Assembly: GCF_040253615.1 (NCBI RefSeq) | Contig: NZ_JBEJGY010000004.1 | Span: forward strand, 7,006,001 to 7,070,000 | Length of the DNA: 64,000 nucleotides | From: Streptomyces sp. Edi4 | GTDB lineage: Bacteria > Actinomycetota > Actinomycetes > Streptomycetales > Streptomycetaceae | Direction of reading: 5' to 3' | Program-made: the position numbers and the translations under genes | The notes under the pieces: model-generated | The model's database searches: none | What the model saw: only the letters and a program-made list of their open reading frames with translations | What the model was told of the DNA's origin: nothing | Shown: piece by piece, positions 15,868-25,264 of the stretch | Numbering within the stretch: the stretch's first letter is position 1 | Layout of the letters: each line of letters opens with the position of its first letter

Positions 15868-17516
15868 TTGCCCTCCTCCTCGCGACGGCGCGGGAAGAGG
15901 CCGCGCGGGGTGCTTGTGCCGTCCCAGTTGAGGAGGTTGACCCGGCCGCGCAGCGCGGTGTCCGAGGCTCCGCCTGCGCCGGCCGGCGCGGTGGCGGGCG
16001 GCGCGTGGAAGGCCTCCATGCCCGGCAGCCCCGCCTCGTACATGCCGGGGCCGCCCTCCCCGTCCAGACTGCACCCGTCCCCGGGATCGCTCGGGACGGA
16101 ACCGGTGTAGCTGGTGGGGATCACATAGCGGTCCTCGTACTTCGCCACGGCGAGCAGCCGGTACATCTCCTCGATGCGCCGCTCGTCGAGGCCCACGCCC
16201 CGCGCGATCGCCGGGTCGCGCTCCTCGCCGAGGTTGACGCGGCGCATATGGGCGCGCATCGCGGCCAGGCGGCACAGGGCCGCCTCCACCGGTCCGGTGT
16301 CGCCGGCGGTGAAGAGCCCGGCGAGGTATTCCAGCGGGATGCGCAACGAGTCGATGGCGCCGAAGAGCTGGGCCGGGTCCTCGCCGTCGTGTCCGCTGCG
16401 GGTCAGCGAGTCCACCACGGGCGACAGCGGCGGCACGTACCAGACCATGGGCATGGTGCGGTACTCCGGGTGCAGCGGCAGCGCGACCCGGTAGTCGGTG
16501 ATCAGCGCGCGGACCGGCGAGCGGCGCGCGGCGGTGATCCAGTCGTGCGGGATGCCCGACTCCTCGGCGGCGCGGGCGACTTCGGGGTCGTGCGGATCGA
16601 GGAAACAGCCGAGCTGCGCCTCGTACAGGTCCTTCTCGTCGGCGACGGCGGCCGCCTCGCCGACCTTGTCGGCGTCGTACAGCATCACGCCGAGATAGCG
16701 CAGCCGGCCCACACACGTCTCCGAGCAGACGGTGGGCTCACCCGCCTCGACGCGCGGGTAGCAGAAGGTGCACTTCTCGGCCTTGCCGCTCTGGTGGTTG
16801 AAGTAGATCTTCTTGTACGGGCAGCCCGACACGCACATCCGCCAGCCCCGGCACCGGTCCTGGTCGACCAGGACGATGCCGTCCTCGATGCGCTTGTACA
16901 GGGCGCCCGAGGGGCAGACCGCGACGCACGACGGGTTCAGGCAGTGCTCGCAGATCCGCGGCAGATAGAACATGAACGCCTGCTCGTACTCCAGGCGCAC
17001 CGATTCGTTCATCTGCCGCAGGACGGGGTCGCCGGTCAGGTGGCCGGGGCCGCCGCCCAGATCGTCGTCCCAGTTCGGGCCCCAGGTCACCTCGGTGGGC
17101 CGGCCGTCGATCAGGGAGTGCGGCCGGGCGGTGGGTACGTCGTCGCCGAGCGGGGCGCTGATCAGGGTCTCGTAGTCGTACGTCCAGGGCTCGTAGTAGT
17201 CGGCGAGCGAGGGAAGTTCGGGGTTGGCGAACAAGGTGGCGAGGCGGCGGGCCCGGCCGCCGGAGCGCGGCACGAGACGGCCGTTCTTGAGCCGCCAGCC
17301 GCCCTTCCACTTCTCCTGGTCCTCGTGGCCGCGCGGATAGCCCTGGCCGGGCCGGGTCTCGACGTTGTTGAACCAGGCGTACTCGGTGCCACTGCGGTTG
17401 GTCCACGTCTGCTTGCACGTGACCGAACAGGTGTGACAGCCAATGCACTTGTCGAGGTTCATCACCATGGCGACCTGCGCCATGACGCGTCCCCTGCGTG
17501 CTTCACGACGGGGCAT
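15864..17516 (-). CDS. narH: respiratory nitrate reductase beta subunit (Fe-S)
   Basis: 550 residues from ATG 17516, five bases after the narG stop; ATG 17483 (MAQVAMVMNLDK) with AGGGG upstream is an equally good start and matches relatives. Four Cys clusters bind one [3Fe-4S] and three [4Fe-4S] centres: CIGCHTCSVTCK near the N-terminus, CEHCLNPSCVAVCP, CRGWRMCVSGCPYKK (Trp in the 3Fe cluster position) and CTFCYPR/CSETCVGR. It conducts electrons from NarI haem to NarG. YRTMPMVWYVPPLSPV and GRVNLLNWDG are family-specific C-terminal motifs. Length is typical. Confidence 0.95.
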   Translation of the reverse strand: MPRREARRGRVMAQVAMVMNLDKCIGCHTCSVTCKQTWTNRSGTEYAWFNNVETRPGQGYPRGHEDQEKWKGGWRLKNGRLVPRSGGRARRLATLFANPELPSLADYYEPWTYDYETLISAPLGDDVPTARPHSLIDGRPTEVTWGPNWDDDLGGGPGHLTGDPVLRQMNESVRLEYEQAFMFYLPRICEHCLNPSCVAVCPSGALYKRIEDGIVLVDQDRCRGWRMCVSGCPYKKIYFNHQSGKAEKCTFCYPRVEAGEPTVCSETCVGRLRYLGVMLYDADKVGEAAAVADEKDLYEAQLGCFLDPHDPEVARAAEESGIPHDWITAARRSPVRALITDYRVALPLHPEYRTMPMVWYVPPLSPVVDSLTRSGHDGEDPAQLFGAIDSLRIPLEYLAGLFTAGDTGPVEAALCRLAAMRAHMRRVNLGEERDPAIARGVGLDERRIEEMYRLLAVAKYEDRYVIPTSYTGSVPSDPGDGCSLDGEGGPGMYEAGLPGMEAFHAPPATAPAGAGGASDTALRGRVNLLNWDGTSTPRGLFPRRREEEGK

Positions 17517-17520
17517 GGTC

Positions 17521-20500
17521 TCAGTACTCCACGTTCTGCGAACGGCGGCGGATCACGGTGACGGCGTCGCGCTGGTTGCCGGTGGGCCCGTAGTAGTTGG
17601 GCGCGAATGACAACTGGCCGTATCCGCCGATCAGATGGGTCGGTTTGATGAGGACCTTGGTGAGCGCGTTGTGGACACCGCCGCGCCGGCCCGTGGTCTC
17701 GGACCTGGGTACGTTCACCAGGCGCTCCTGCACGTGGTACATGAAGACGGTGCCGGGCGGCATGCGGTGCGAGACGACGGCGCGGGCCACGACGACGCCG
17801 TTGGCGTTGACCGCCTCGATCCAGTCGTTGTCCGCCACCTCGATGGCCTCGGCGTCCTGGACGCTCATCCAGATCACGGGTCCGCCGCGCGCCAGAGTCT
17901 GCATCAGCAGGTTCTCCTGGTACTCGGAGTGGATCGACCACTTCGAGTGCGGCGTCACATAGCGCACCGCGACCGAGCGGGCGCCCTCCTCCTGTGCCTG
18001 GGCGTGCTCGCCGAGCGCCGCGAGGTCCAACGGCGGCCGGTACAGCGGAAGTTGTTCACCGAGCTCGGCCATCCAGTCGTGGTCGAGGTAGAAGTGCTGG
18101 CGGCCGGTCAGGGTGTGCCAGGGCTTGCGGTGCTCGGTGTTGATGGTGAAGGGGGAGTAGCGGCGGTCGGGCGCCTCCTTGCCCGACCACTCGAAGCTGG
18201 CCCCTACCTGGACCGGCCCGCGCTGGGTGTCGGAGAAGACCACGCGCCGCTCGGAGACCGTCTCGGACAGCGTGATGAGAGCGCTCTCAGGGCCGCAGCG
18301 CAGGGCGAGCTGGTCGAACCCCTCCGCCGCGAGGCGCCCGTTGGTGGTGCCCGAGAGCGCGAGGATCGCCTCGCACAGCTTCACATCGGTGTCCAGGAGC
18401 GGCCGGCCGCTCGCGGGCCCGGAGGCCGCCGTCCCGCAGCGGCTGGCCAGCCAGCGCAGCTCGGGGCCGGGATGGACGGTTACCCCCTTCACCGTCATGC
18501 CGTGCTGCTCGGCCAGCGGCCCCAGCGTCGCGAGCCGGGCGGCGACGGTGGTGTAGTCGCGCTCCACCACCGTGACGTCGGGCATGTTGAACCCGGGGAC
18601 GGGAGCGGGGCCGCCCTGCCACTCGGGGGTCACGCCGCCGGGCTGGGCGACCTCGCCCGGGGTGTCGTGGTGCAGGGCGGTCGCCACCAGGTCATAGGCG
18701 GTGTCCAGGTGTCCCGCGGACAGCTCACTGAGCTTGGCCGCGAGCCCGTGGAAGATCTCGAAGTCCGTGCGGGCCTGCCACGGCGGGTCGATCGCGGGTG
18801 AGAACGCGTGCACATAGGGGTGCATGTCCGTGCTGGACAGGTCGTGTTTCTCGTACCAGGTGGCGGCGGGCAGGACCAGGTCCGCCATGAGCGTGGTGGA
18901 GGTCATGCGGAAGTCGAGGGCGAGCAGCAGATCGAGCTTGCCGCGCGGCGCCTGATCGTGCCAGACCACCTCGCGGGGCCGCTCGTCGGGCGCCGCCTCC
19001 TCGGCGCGGGCGTTGTCGCCGGTGCCGAGCAGATGGCGCAGGAAGAACTCGTTGCCCTTGGCGGACGAGCCGATGAGGTTGGCCCGCCACACCGTCAGGA
19101 CCCGGGGCCAGTTGGCCGGGTCGTCGGGGTCGGCGCCCGCGAACTGGAGCCGCCCGGCGGCGAGTTCGGTCGCCGTCCACTCCCCGGGTTCGTGGCCGCT
19201 GGCGTGCACGCGCGCGCCGAGGTCGAGCGGGTTGGCGCTGAACGTGGGGTAGGAGGGCATCCAGCCCAGGCGCGCCGACTGCGCGACCAGGTCAATGGTG
19301 TGCCGTCCGGCGAAAAGGCCCTGGCCGGCCGGCGAGGAGAGCGCGTCCGCGCCGTACCTCTCGTAGCGCCACTGGTCGGTGTGGAGGTACCAGAACGGTG
19401 TGCCGGCCATCTGGCGCGAGGGACGCACCCAGTCCGCCGCGGACTGCGTCTGCTGCCAGCCCGTATAGGGGCGGACCTTCTCCTGCCCCACGTAGTGCGC
19501 CCAGCCGCCGCCGTTCACGCCCTGACAACCCGTCAGGAGCAGCAGGGACAGGAACGAGCGGTAGATCGTGTCGGAGTGGAACCAGTGGTTGGTGCCCGCC
19601 CCCATCACGATCATGCAGCGCCCCCGGGTCTTCTCCGCGGTGTGCGCGAACTCCCGTGCCGCGCGCACCACCGCCCCCGCCGGGACGGAGGTGATGGTCT
19701 CCTGCCAGGCGGGCGTGCAGGGCTGCGAGGTGTCCTGGTAGTCGACGGGCCACTGCCCGGTCAGACCCTCGCGCCATACGCCGTACTGGGCGAGCAGCAG
19801 GTCGAAGACCGTGGTCACCTGGCGCCCGCCGATCTCCCGCACCGGCACCGCGCGCCGCACCGTGCCCGCCTGGTCGAAGCGCGGCAGCAGGATCTCGGTG
19901 CTCGGGGCGCCCGTGGCCCGGTGGAAGGTCAGCTCGGGCACGACGTCACCCAGCTCCAGGTTCCACCGTCCCTCGCCCTCCTTGGACCAGCGGTCGCCCA
20001 GGGTGCCGCCCGGCACGACCGGCCGCCCCGACACCTCGTCAACCAGGACCGGCCGGAACCGGTCCGCCGCCGCGCCCGGCTCGTCCCCGAGCCCGAGGTC
20101 GGCCGCGGTCACGAACTTGCCCGCGACGCGGCTGCCGTCCTCGCGGGCCGTCACCTCCACCAGGAAGGGCAGATCGGTGAACTTGCGTACGTAGTCCGTG
20201 AAGTACGGCACCTGGCGCTTGACGAAGAACTCGCTCAGGACGACATGCCCCATGGCCATGGCCAGCGCCCCGTCGGTGCCGGGATGCGGATGCAGCCACT
20301 CGTCCGCGAACTTCGTCGCGTCCGCGTAGTCGGGAGAGACGACCACCACCTTCTGCCCCCGGTAGCGCGCCTCGGCCATCCAGTGCGCGTCCGGGGTGCG
20401 CGTCACCGGCACGTTGGAGCCCCACAGCATCAGATACGCCGCGTCCCACCAGTCACCCGACTCCGGCACGTCCGTCTGGTCGCCGAAGACCTGCGGGGAG

Positions 20501-21231
20501 GCGATCGGCAGGTCCGCGTACCAGTCGTAGAACGACAGCATGGGCGCGCCGATGAGGGAGTGGTAGCGGGCGCCGACCGCGTGCGAGGCCATGGACATGG
20601 CGGGGATGGGGGAGAACCCGGCGACGCGGTCGGGGCCGTAGGTCTTGATGGTGTGCACCTGGGCGGCGGCCGCCATCTCCAGGGCCTCCTCCCAGCCGAC
20701 GCGCACCAGGCCGCCCTTGCCCCGCGCCGTCTGGTAGCGCCGGCGCCGCTCGGGATCCTGGGTGACCTCCGCCCAGGCGGCCACGGGGTCCTTCAGCCGC
20801 CCCTTGGCCTCCCGGTACATCTCCACGAGGACGCCGCGCGCCAGGGGGTGACGGACACGGGTGGGGGAGTAGGTGTACCAGGAGAAGGAGGCGCCCCGGG
20901 GGCAGCCGCGCGGCTCGTACTCCGGCCGGTCGGGTCCCACCGAGGGATAGTCCGTCTCCTGGGTCTCCCAGGTGATGAGCCCGTCCTTGACGTACACCTT
21001 CCACGAGCACGACCCCGTGCAGTTCACGCCGTGCGTGGAGCGCACCACCTTGTCGTGGGCCCAACGCTCGCGGTACGGCTCGTCGTTGACCTTCTGGTCC
21101 GCGCGGTACACCGCCCGCAGGTCCGGCGTCGTCGTGGTCCGCCGCAGTATCCGCCCGGCCCGCAGAAGCTGTTCCGTGGCGTAGCCGGCCACCTTCTCCG
21201 CTTCCATCCGAGCACCACGCCGTACCGCCAC
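17521..21231 (-). CDS. narG: respiratory nitrate reductase alpha subunit (Mo-bisMGD)
   Basis: 1236 residues from GTG 21231, chosen for AAAGGAG 5 bases upstream; ATG 21207 is also possible. The N-terminal HGVNCTGSCSW plus a distant GCPRG give the His/Cys3 [4Fe-4S] centre FS0. WYADLPIASPQVFGDQTDVP contains the Asp that ligates molybdenum. Cytoplasmic orientation is expected because no twin-arginine leader is present. It reduces nitrate to nitrite with menaquinol electrons via NarHI. Neither narK-type transporter nor a nitrite reductase lies in the window. Divergent from a cupin/zinc-ribbon gene. Confidence 0.96.
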   Translation of the reverse strand: MAVRRGARMEAEKVAGYATEQLLRAGRILRRTTTTPDLRAVYRADQKVNDEPYRERWAHDKVVRSTHGVNCTGSCSWKVYVKDGLITWETQETDYPSVGPDRPEYEPRGCPRGASFSWYTYSPTRVRHPLARGVLVEMYREAKGRLKDPVAAWAEVTQDPERRRRYQTARGKGGLVRVGWEEALEMAAAAQVHTIKTYGPDRVAGFSPIPAMSMASHAVGARYHSLIGAPMLSFYDWYADLPIASPQVFGDQTDVPESGDWWDAAYLMLWGSNVPVTRTPDAHWMAEARYRGQKVVVVSPDYADATKFADEWLHPHPGTDGALAMAMGHVVLSEFFVKRQVPYFTDYVRKFTDLPFLVEVTAREDGSRVAGKFVTAADLGLGDEPGAAADRFRPVLVDEVSGRPVVPGGTLGDRWSKEGEGRWNLELGDVVPELTFHRATGAPSTEILLPRFDQAGTVRRAVPVREIGGRQVTTVFDLLLAQYGVWREGLTGQWPVDYQDTSQPCTPAWQETITSVPAGAVVRAAREFAHTAEKTRGRCMIVMGAGTNHWFHSDTIYRSFLSLLLLTGCQGVNGGGWAHYVGQEKVRPYTGWQQTQSAADWVRPSRQMAGTPFWYLHTDQWRYERYGADALSSPAGQGLFAGRHTIDLVAQSARLGWMPSYPTFSANPLDLGARVHASGHEPGEWTATELAAGRLQFAGADPDDPANWPRVLTVWRANLIGSSAKGNEFFLRHLLGTGDNARAEEAAPDERPREVVWHDQAPRGKLDLLLALDFRMTSTTLMADLVLPAATWYEKHDLSSTDMHPYVHAFSPAIDPPWQARTDFEIFHGLAAKLSELSAGHLDTAYDLVATALHHDTPGEVAQPGGVTPEWQGGPAPVPGFNMPDVTVVERDYTTVAARLATLGPLAEQHGMTVKGVTVHPGPELRWLASRCGTAASGPASGRPLLDTDVKLCEAILALSGTTNGRLAAEGFDQLALRCGPESALITLSETVSERRVVFSDTQRGPVQVGASFEWSGKEAPDRRYSPFTINTEHRKPWHTLTGRQHFYLDHDWMAELGEQLPLYRPPLDLAALGEHAQAQEEGARSVAVRYVTPHSKWSIHSEYQENLLMQTLARGGPVIWMSVQDAEAIEVADNDWIEAVNANGVVVARAVVSHRMPPGTVFMYHVQERLVNVPRSETTGRRGGVHNALTKVLIKPTHLIGGYGQLSFAPNYYGPTGNQRDAVTVIRRRSQNVEY

Positions 21232-21387
21232 CGTCGCTCCTTTCAGGGCTGCCCGGAACACGCCGGTCCTCCGTTCTGGCTTACGGTGGCCGGTGTTCCG
21301 CTTCACCTCAGACTGCATCCCGGGCGCGGTGGGCAAGGGTGCGACTCCGGAGAGTTGATGCGAGCTATACGCTTTTTGTCTTGCTCT

Positions 21388-21404
21388 TTGCAATACTTGC
21401 AATA
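21388..21404. promoter_or_regulatory. direct repeat in the narG / cupin divergent promoter
   Basis: TTGCAATA occurs at 21388 and again at 21397 (9-bp period) in the relatively AT-rich centre of the 243-bp region between narG and the cupin gene. The location suggests an activator or repressor site. No match to a known oxygen or nitrate regulator site is claimed. Confidence 0.4.
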
Positions 21405-21474
21405 GGCATGTGTGTGCGGACGACGGGGCGGCCCACGGAAGAACCGTGCCGGTCGCGGGGAGGATGAGGGACAG

Positions 21475-21957
21475 ATGGAGCAGGGGACCGCGCGGGTGGT
21501 GGCCGACCTCGGCCGGGAGCTCGCGGCGGCGGCGCCGGACACGAGTGGCGCGCTGTGGCGGCTGAGCGAGAGCGGACGGGGGCTCGACGCGAACCTGCTG
21601 CGCCTGCCGCCGGGCCGGACCATCGAGGAGCACACCGATCTCCGGCTCGACGTCCTCCTGGTCGTCCTCGAAGGCGGTGGCCGGCTCCGCACCGACGCGG
21701 GCACCCAGGAGCTGCGCCCCGTCACCGCGCTCTGGCTGCCCAGGGGTTCGCGGCGCGCCCTGATCGCCGGGGACGAGGGCATGGGCTACCTCTCCGTGCA
21801 CCAGCGCAGGCCCGGGCTCACCATCGGCGGGCCGCCGAACGAGGAGGGCGGAGAGGCGGCGTGCTTCCTCACCCGGGTGTGCCCCGAGTGCGGGCGGGTC
21901 TGCGGTGAGCGCGGGGCGCGCTTCTGCTGGAGCTGCGGGACGGCGCTCGACGGGTGA
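21475..21957 (+). CDS. cupin-domain protein with C-terminal zinc ribbon
   Basis: 160 residues from ATG 21475 (GAGGG 5 bases upstream). Residues about 40-110 form a small cupin barrel (LPPGRTIEEHTDLRLDVLLV, LWLPRGSRRALIAGDEG), and residues about 133-157 form a rubredoxin-like zinc ribbon with CPECG and CWSCG plus an extra Cys. The gene is divergent from narG and shares its promoter region, which suggests a function linked to nitrate respiration, perhaps as a metal or redox sensor or cofactor-supply factor. No helix-turn-helix is visible. Function not established. Confidence 0.78.
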   Translation: MEQGTARVVADLGRELAAAAPDTSGALWRLSESGRGLDANLLRLPPGRTIEEHTDLRLDVLLVVLEGGGRLRTDAGTQELRPVTALWLPRGSRRALIAGDEGMGYLSVHQRRPGLTIGGPPNEEGGEAACFLTRVCPECGRVCGERGARFCWSCGTALDG

Positions 21958-22244
21958 CGGCGGCATGGGGCCGTGCCGGGCGGGGCGGGCCCTCGATTTC
22001 GGCGGCGGGCGGGGCCTGCGCCCACCTCGGCGGAGTCTCGGATTCGGCGGGCGGGCGCGTGCCGGGCGGAGTCTCGGATTCGGCGGGGGCCGAGCGCGCC
22101 ATGCCACAGCCGAGCCCGGCCGCGCGGGGGACTCGGGACTCTGTTCACGCCAACGGGTGAATCGGTGAATGGGAGTCCGGGACCGCTCCCCGGCGTGCGC
22201 TGTGCTGGTGCACGACATCCCGTCTCGGGACTTCGGGGGAGCGC
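21958..22244. repeat. gene-free stretch with a 23-bp direct repeat
   Basis: Between the cupin gene and a small membrane protein gene. An exact 23-bp repeat occurs at 22029-22051 and 22065-22087 (36-bp period; core GAGTCTCGGATTCGGCG), with a degenerate relative near 22001. GC-rich, not coding in a convincing frame. Repeated binding sites or leftover duplication are both possible. Confidence 0.75.
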
Positions 22245-22655
22245 ATGGGCGTGTTCGTGCTGGGTGCGTGGCTGCTCACCGCCGCGCTCGGCGGCTATCT
22301 GGCCGTCGTGTGGATCCGCCACGGCGGGCTGAGCCAGCGGGCCCCCGGCGTGACGCGCCTGCCGCTGTGGCTGGTCGGGGGTCATGTGGCGGTCGCGGTG
22401 GCGGGACTCGCGGCCTGGAGCGGCTACCTTCTGGGCGACCTGGCGAGCCTGGCCTGGGCGGCGTGCGCGGGTGTCCTGGTGGTGGCCGCGTTCGGCTTCA
22501 CGATGCTGCTGCGGTGGCTGCCCAGTTCCGGACGGCACTCCACGGGCGGCGCCACGGCGGAGCGCCACTTCCCCTTCACCGCCGTCGTCGCCCACGGGGT
22601 GAGCGCGGGCGCCACCGTGCTGTTGGTGCTGTTCGTGGTCGCCCGGCAGGTGTGA
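22245..22655 (+). CDS. small integral membrane protein, four predicted helices
   Basis: 136 residues from ATG 22245 with GGGGGAG upstream. Four hydrophobic segments (about residues 3-23, 42-62, 66-87, 112-134). His residues lie at helix boundaries (GGHVAVAVAG; ERHFPFTAVVAHGVSAG), which could bind haem, but no cytochrome family signature is clear. I do not recognise the family. It stands alone, convergent with the esterase gene. Confidence 0.7.
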   Translation: MGVFVLGAWLLTAALGGYLAVVWIRHGGLSQRAPGVTRLPLWLVGGHVAVAVAGLAAWSGYLLGDLASLAWAACAGVLVVAAFGFTMLLRWLPSSGRHSTGGATAERHFPFTAVVAHGVSAGATVLLVLFVVARQV

Positions 22656-22715
22656 GGCGCGCCGGACCCCCCGACGTGACGGCCCGTCAACTCCACGTCG
22701 TGAGGCGAGATTCGG

Positions 22716-23756
22716 TCAAGTGTCGCGCTTTTCGTTTGCGCCGGACGGCGCGAGGGTGCGCCGCAGCCAGCGGACGCGGGTCTCCTGGGCGTCGAGGCTG
22801 AGCGCCGCCGTCGGGGCGAAGCTGTCGAAACCGTGGAAGGCGCCCGGCCACACGTGCAGTTCGGCCCGGCCGCCGGCCTGCCAGATCGCGTTCGCGTAGG
22901 CCACGCCCTCGTCCCTGAAGGTCTCGGCAGACCCGACCTCGATGTACGCCGGAGGCAGCCGCGTCAGATCGGTGGCCCGTGCGGGCGCGGCATAGGGCGG
23001 CACGTCCGGCGTTCCGTACAGGTCGCCCAGCAGGGCCTGCCAGGCGGTGGCGTTGGAGGTACGGTCCCAGAGGTCGGCGCCGGCCATCTGACGCGTGGAG
23101 AAGGTGGTGGCGCGGTCGTCGAGCATCGGGCACAGGAGCAGTTGGCCGGCCGGCTCCGGGCCGCCCCGGTCGCGCGCCATCAGGGCCAGCGCCGCGGCGA
23201 GCCCGCCACCCGCGCTCCGGCCGCCGATGACGAAACGGTCCGGGTCGATCCCCAGGTCCGGGGCGTGCGCGGCCGTCCACAGGAGCCCGGCGTAACAGTC
23301 CTCGACCGGTACCGGATACCGCGCTCGCGGCGCGAGCGGGTACTCGACGGAGAGGACGGCGAGGCCCAGTGGGAGCGCCCACTGGCGCAGCACCTTCGGC
23401 AGGACGGACCACGCGTTGCCCATGATCATTCCGCCGCCGTGCAGGTAGTACAGCAGCGGAAGCGGACCGGTCAGACCCGCGGGACGCGCACTCACCAGGG
23501 TGACCTCCCGCCCCGCGCGGGCCCCCGGCACCCGCAGCTCGGCCACCTCGAAGCGGCCGTCGGCGCACAGGTCCCGCGCGGTCGGCCGGGGGCGCGCCGC
23601 CGCGTCCTGCTTCTGCCGGGCCGCGAGGTTCGCCGGGGTGAACGGCTCCCTGGCGGCGTCCCCCAACCCCCGCAGCGCGACGAGGAGTTCGAGGTCCACC
23701 GGCACAGGGATCGCCGGGTCGATCGGATCCGGGGCGGGCGGTGGTGGGAGAGCCAT
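22716..23756 (-). CDS. alpha/beta hydrolase, hormone-sensitive lipase family
   Basis: 346 residues from ATG 23756. The oxyanion motif HGGGMIMG, nucleophile motif GRSAGGG and C-terminal WPGAFHGFD with catalytic His identify the HSL (fold-3) esterase group; the acid is expected in the VGSAETFRDEG segment. No signal peptide. Acts on short acyl esters in this family; physiological substrate unknown. Its 5' side faces a 450-bp G-rich gene-free stretch. Confidence 0.88.
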   Translation of the reverse strand: MALPPPPAPDPIDPAIPVPVDLELLVALRGLGDAAREPFTPANLAARQKQDAAARPRPTARDLCADGRFEVAELRVPGARAGREVTLVSARPAGLTGPLPLLYYLHGGGMIMGNAWSVLPKVLRQWALPLGLAVLSVEYPLAPRARYPVPVEDCYAGLLWTAAHAPDLGIDPDRFVIGGRSAGGGLAAALALMARDRGGPEPAGQLLLCPMLDDRATTFSTRQMAGADLWDRTSNATAWQALLGDLYGTPDVPPYAAPARATDLTRLPPAYIEVGSAETFRDEGVAYANAIWQAGGRAELHVWPGAFHGFDSFAPTAALSLDAQETRVRWLRRTLAPSGANEKRDT

Positions 23757-24207
23757 GCGGGGTAGTCAACCATCCGGCGGGGCGGGGGGCGGAGGGGGTC
23801 TCAGGGCGGGGCGGGGGACGGGTGCCGGGGGTGGAGGCCGGGGGCGGAGGCCGGGGGGACTCCGGTTGATGGGTGGATGCCCGGGGCCCGGTCCGGCCGG
23901 GGGAGCCCGGGTCGGCCAGGGGGCGCGGGGCGGGGCCGGGGGCCGTACCGGGGCGAGGGGAACCCGGGCCGGGGGCCAGGGGCCGGGGGCGGGGCCAGGG
24001 GGAACCCGCGCCGGGACCGGGGCCGGGGCAGGGTCGGGGCCCGGGGCTGGGGGCCGGGCCGGGGGGCAAGCCCTGGGGAGCCCGGTTCGGGGAATGGGGA
24101 ACGGGCGGCATTCCGGCGACCGCATCCGGGAAGGCGGTTCGTGTTGGTCGCGGGCGCTGCCGCCGCCTTCGGCCATCCTGCGGACGACCACCGAGTGGGA
24201 GGACATC
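23757..24207. repeat. 451-bp G-rich low-complexity intergenic region
   Basis: From about 23775 to 24090 the plus strand is dominated by runs of three to six G separated by short C/A spacers (GGGGCCGGGG-like units), with few T. It separates divergent esterase and NmrA-like genes. The run density could support multiple G-quadruplexes on the plus strand. No gene or RNA recognised; the last 40 bases carry the NmrA gene's Shine-Dalgarno (GGGAGGAC). Confidence 0.7.
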
Positions 24208-25095
24208 ATGAAGATCGCCGTCACCACCCCGACCGGCAACGTCGGCCGGCACGTCGTCACCGCCCTGATCCGTGCCGGCGTCCGGCCGCGCGTCCTCGCG
24301 CGCGACCCGGGACGGCTCGCCCCGGACGTGCGGGGCGAGGTCGATGCCGCGCGGGTCGACCAGTACGACGCCGATGCCGTGGCCGCCGCCACCCGTGACG
24401 TGGACGCGCTGTTCTGGGTGGACCCGACCACCGGCGGTCAGGACCCGCTCGCGGACTACGCGCGGGCCACCGCGAGCGTGGTCCGCGCCGTCACCGAGAA
24501 CCGGATCGGCCGCGTCGTCTTCCAGAGCAGCGTCGGCGCCGAAAAGCGGCACGGCGCCGGCGAGATCGATGGTCTCGCCCACACGGAGAGCGCTCTCGAC
24601 GGCCTCGGTGTCGACGTGACCCACCTGCGCTGCGGCTACTTCTTCACCAACCTCGACCTCCAGATCGACGCCCTGCGGGCCGGCAAGCTCCAGGTGATCC
24701 TGCCGCTCGACCAGCCCATGGCCTGGGTCGCGCCCCGCGACATCGCCGAGGTGGCCGTCGGGCGGCTGCTCTCGCCGGCCTGGTCGGGCCGGTGCGTACA
24801 GGCGGTGCACGGTCCCGCCGACCTCACCTGGCACCAGGTCGCCGGCATCCTGACGGCGGCCACCGGGCGGCGGATCGGCGTCGAGCGCGTCACGGACGAC
24901 GCGATGCGCGCCCAGCTCCGGCGGGCCGGGATGAGCGAAGGCCTGGTCGAGGCCGTCATCGGCATGTCGACCGGCCTGCGCGAGGACTTCGTACCCGAAC
25001 AGCCGCGAACCGTGGGGACCACCACCCCGACCACGCTCGCCGCGTGGGCCCATGACCACCTGAGGCCCCTGCTCGGCGAGGGCGGTCCCGGGTGA
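24208..25095 (+). CDS. NmrA-family NAD(P)-binding protein
   Basis: 295 residues from ATG 24208 with GGGAGGAC upstream. The N-terminal TTPTGNVGRHVVTALIRAG is an NmrA-type Rossmann motif; VVFQSSVGAEKRHGAGEIDGL and LRCGYFFTNL match the QOR2/azoreductase-like group, whose members reduce quinones or sense NADP. It resembles the other NmrA-like protein at 13616 only in fold. Single gene; the thioesterase gene 170 bases downstream has no obvious link. Confidence 0.85.
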   Translation: MKIAVTTPTGNVGRHVVTALIRAGVRPRVLARDPGRLAPDVRGEVDAARVDQYDADAVAAATRDVDALFWVDPTTGGQDPLADYARATASVVRAVTENRIGRVVFQSSVGAEKRHGAGEIDGLAHTESALDGLGVDVTHLRCGYFFTNLDLQIDALRAGKLQVILPLDQPMAWVAPRDIAEVAVGRLLSPAWSGRCVQAVHGPADLTWHQVAGILTAATGRRIGVERVTDDAMRAQLRRAGMSEGLVEAVIGMSTGLREDFVPEQPRTVGTTTPTTLAAWAHDHLRPLLGEGGPG

Positions 25096-25264
25096 GGCGG
25101 TTTTAGGTGGAGGTCGGGAGTGCGGTTGCGTAAGCGGCACTTGAGCGTACGCCGGCGCGTAACTGCCCTATTGCCGCTGCCAGTTGACGCACCCGAGCAA
25201 ACCAACCCACCTCGCCGGACTCACGCGCGCCGCCGTCGAGATCCGGTGCTATGTTCCCCCGGTG

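Noticed and set aside
21232..22218. Long open minus-strand extension of narG
   Set aside because: It is antisense to the cupin gene, rich in Pro/Arg and lacks family similarity; narG has a well-placed GTG with a Shine-Dalgarno at 21231.
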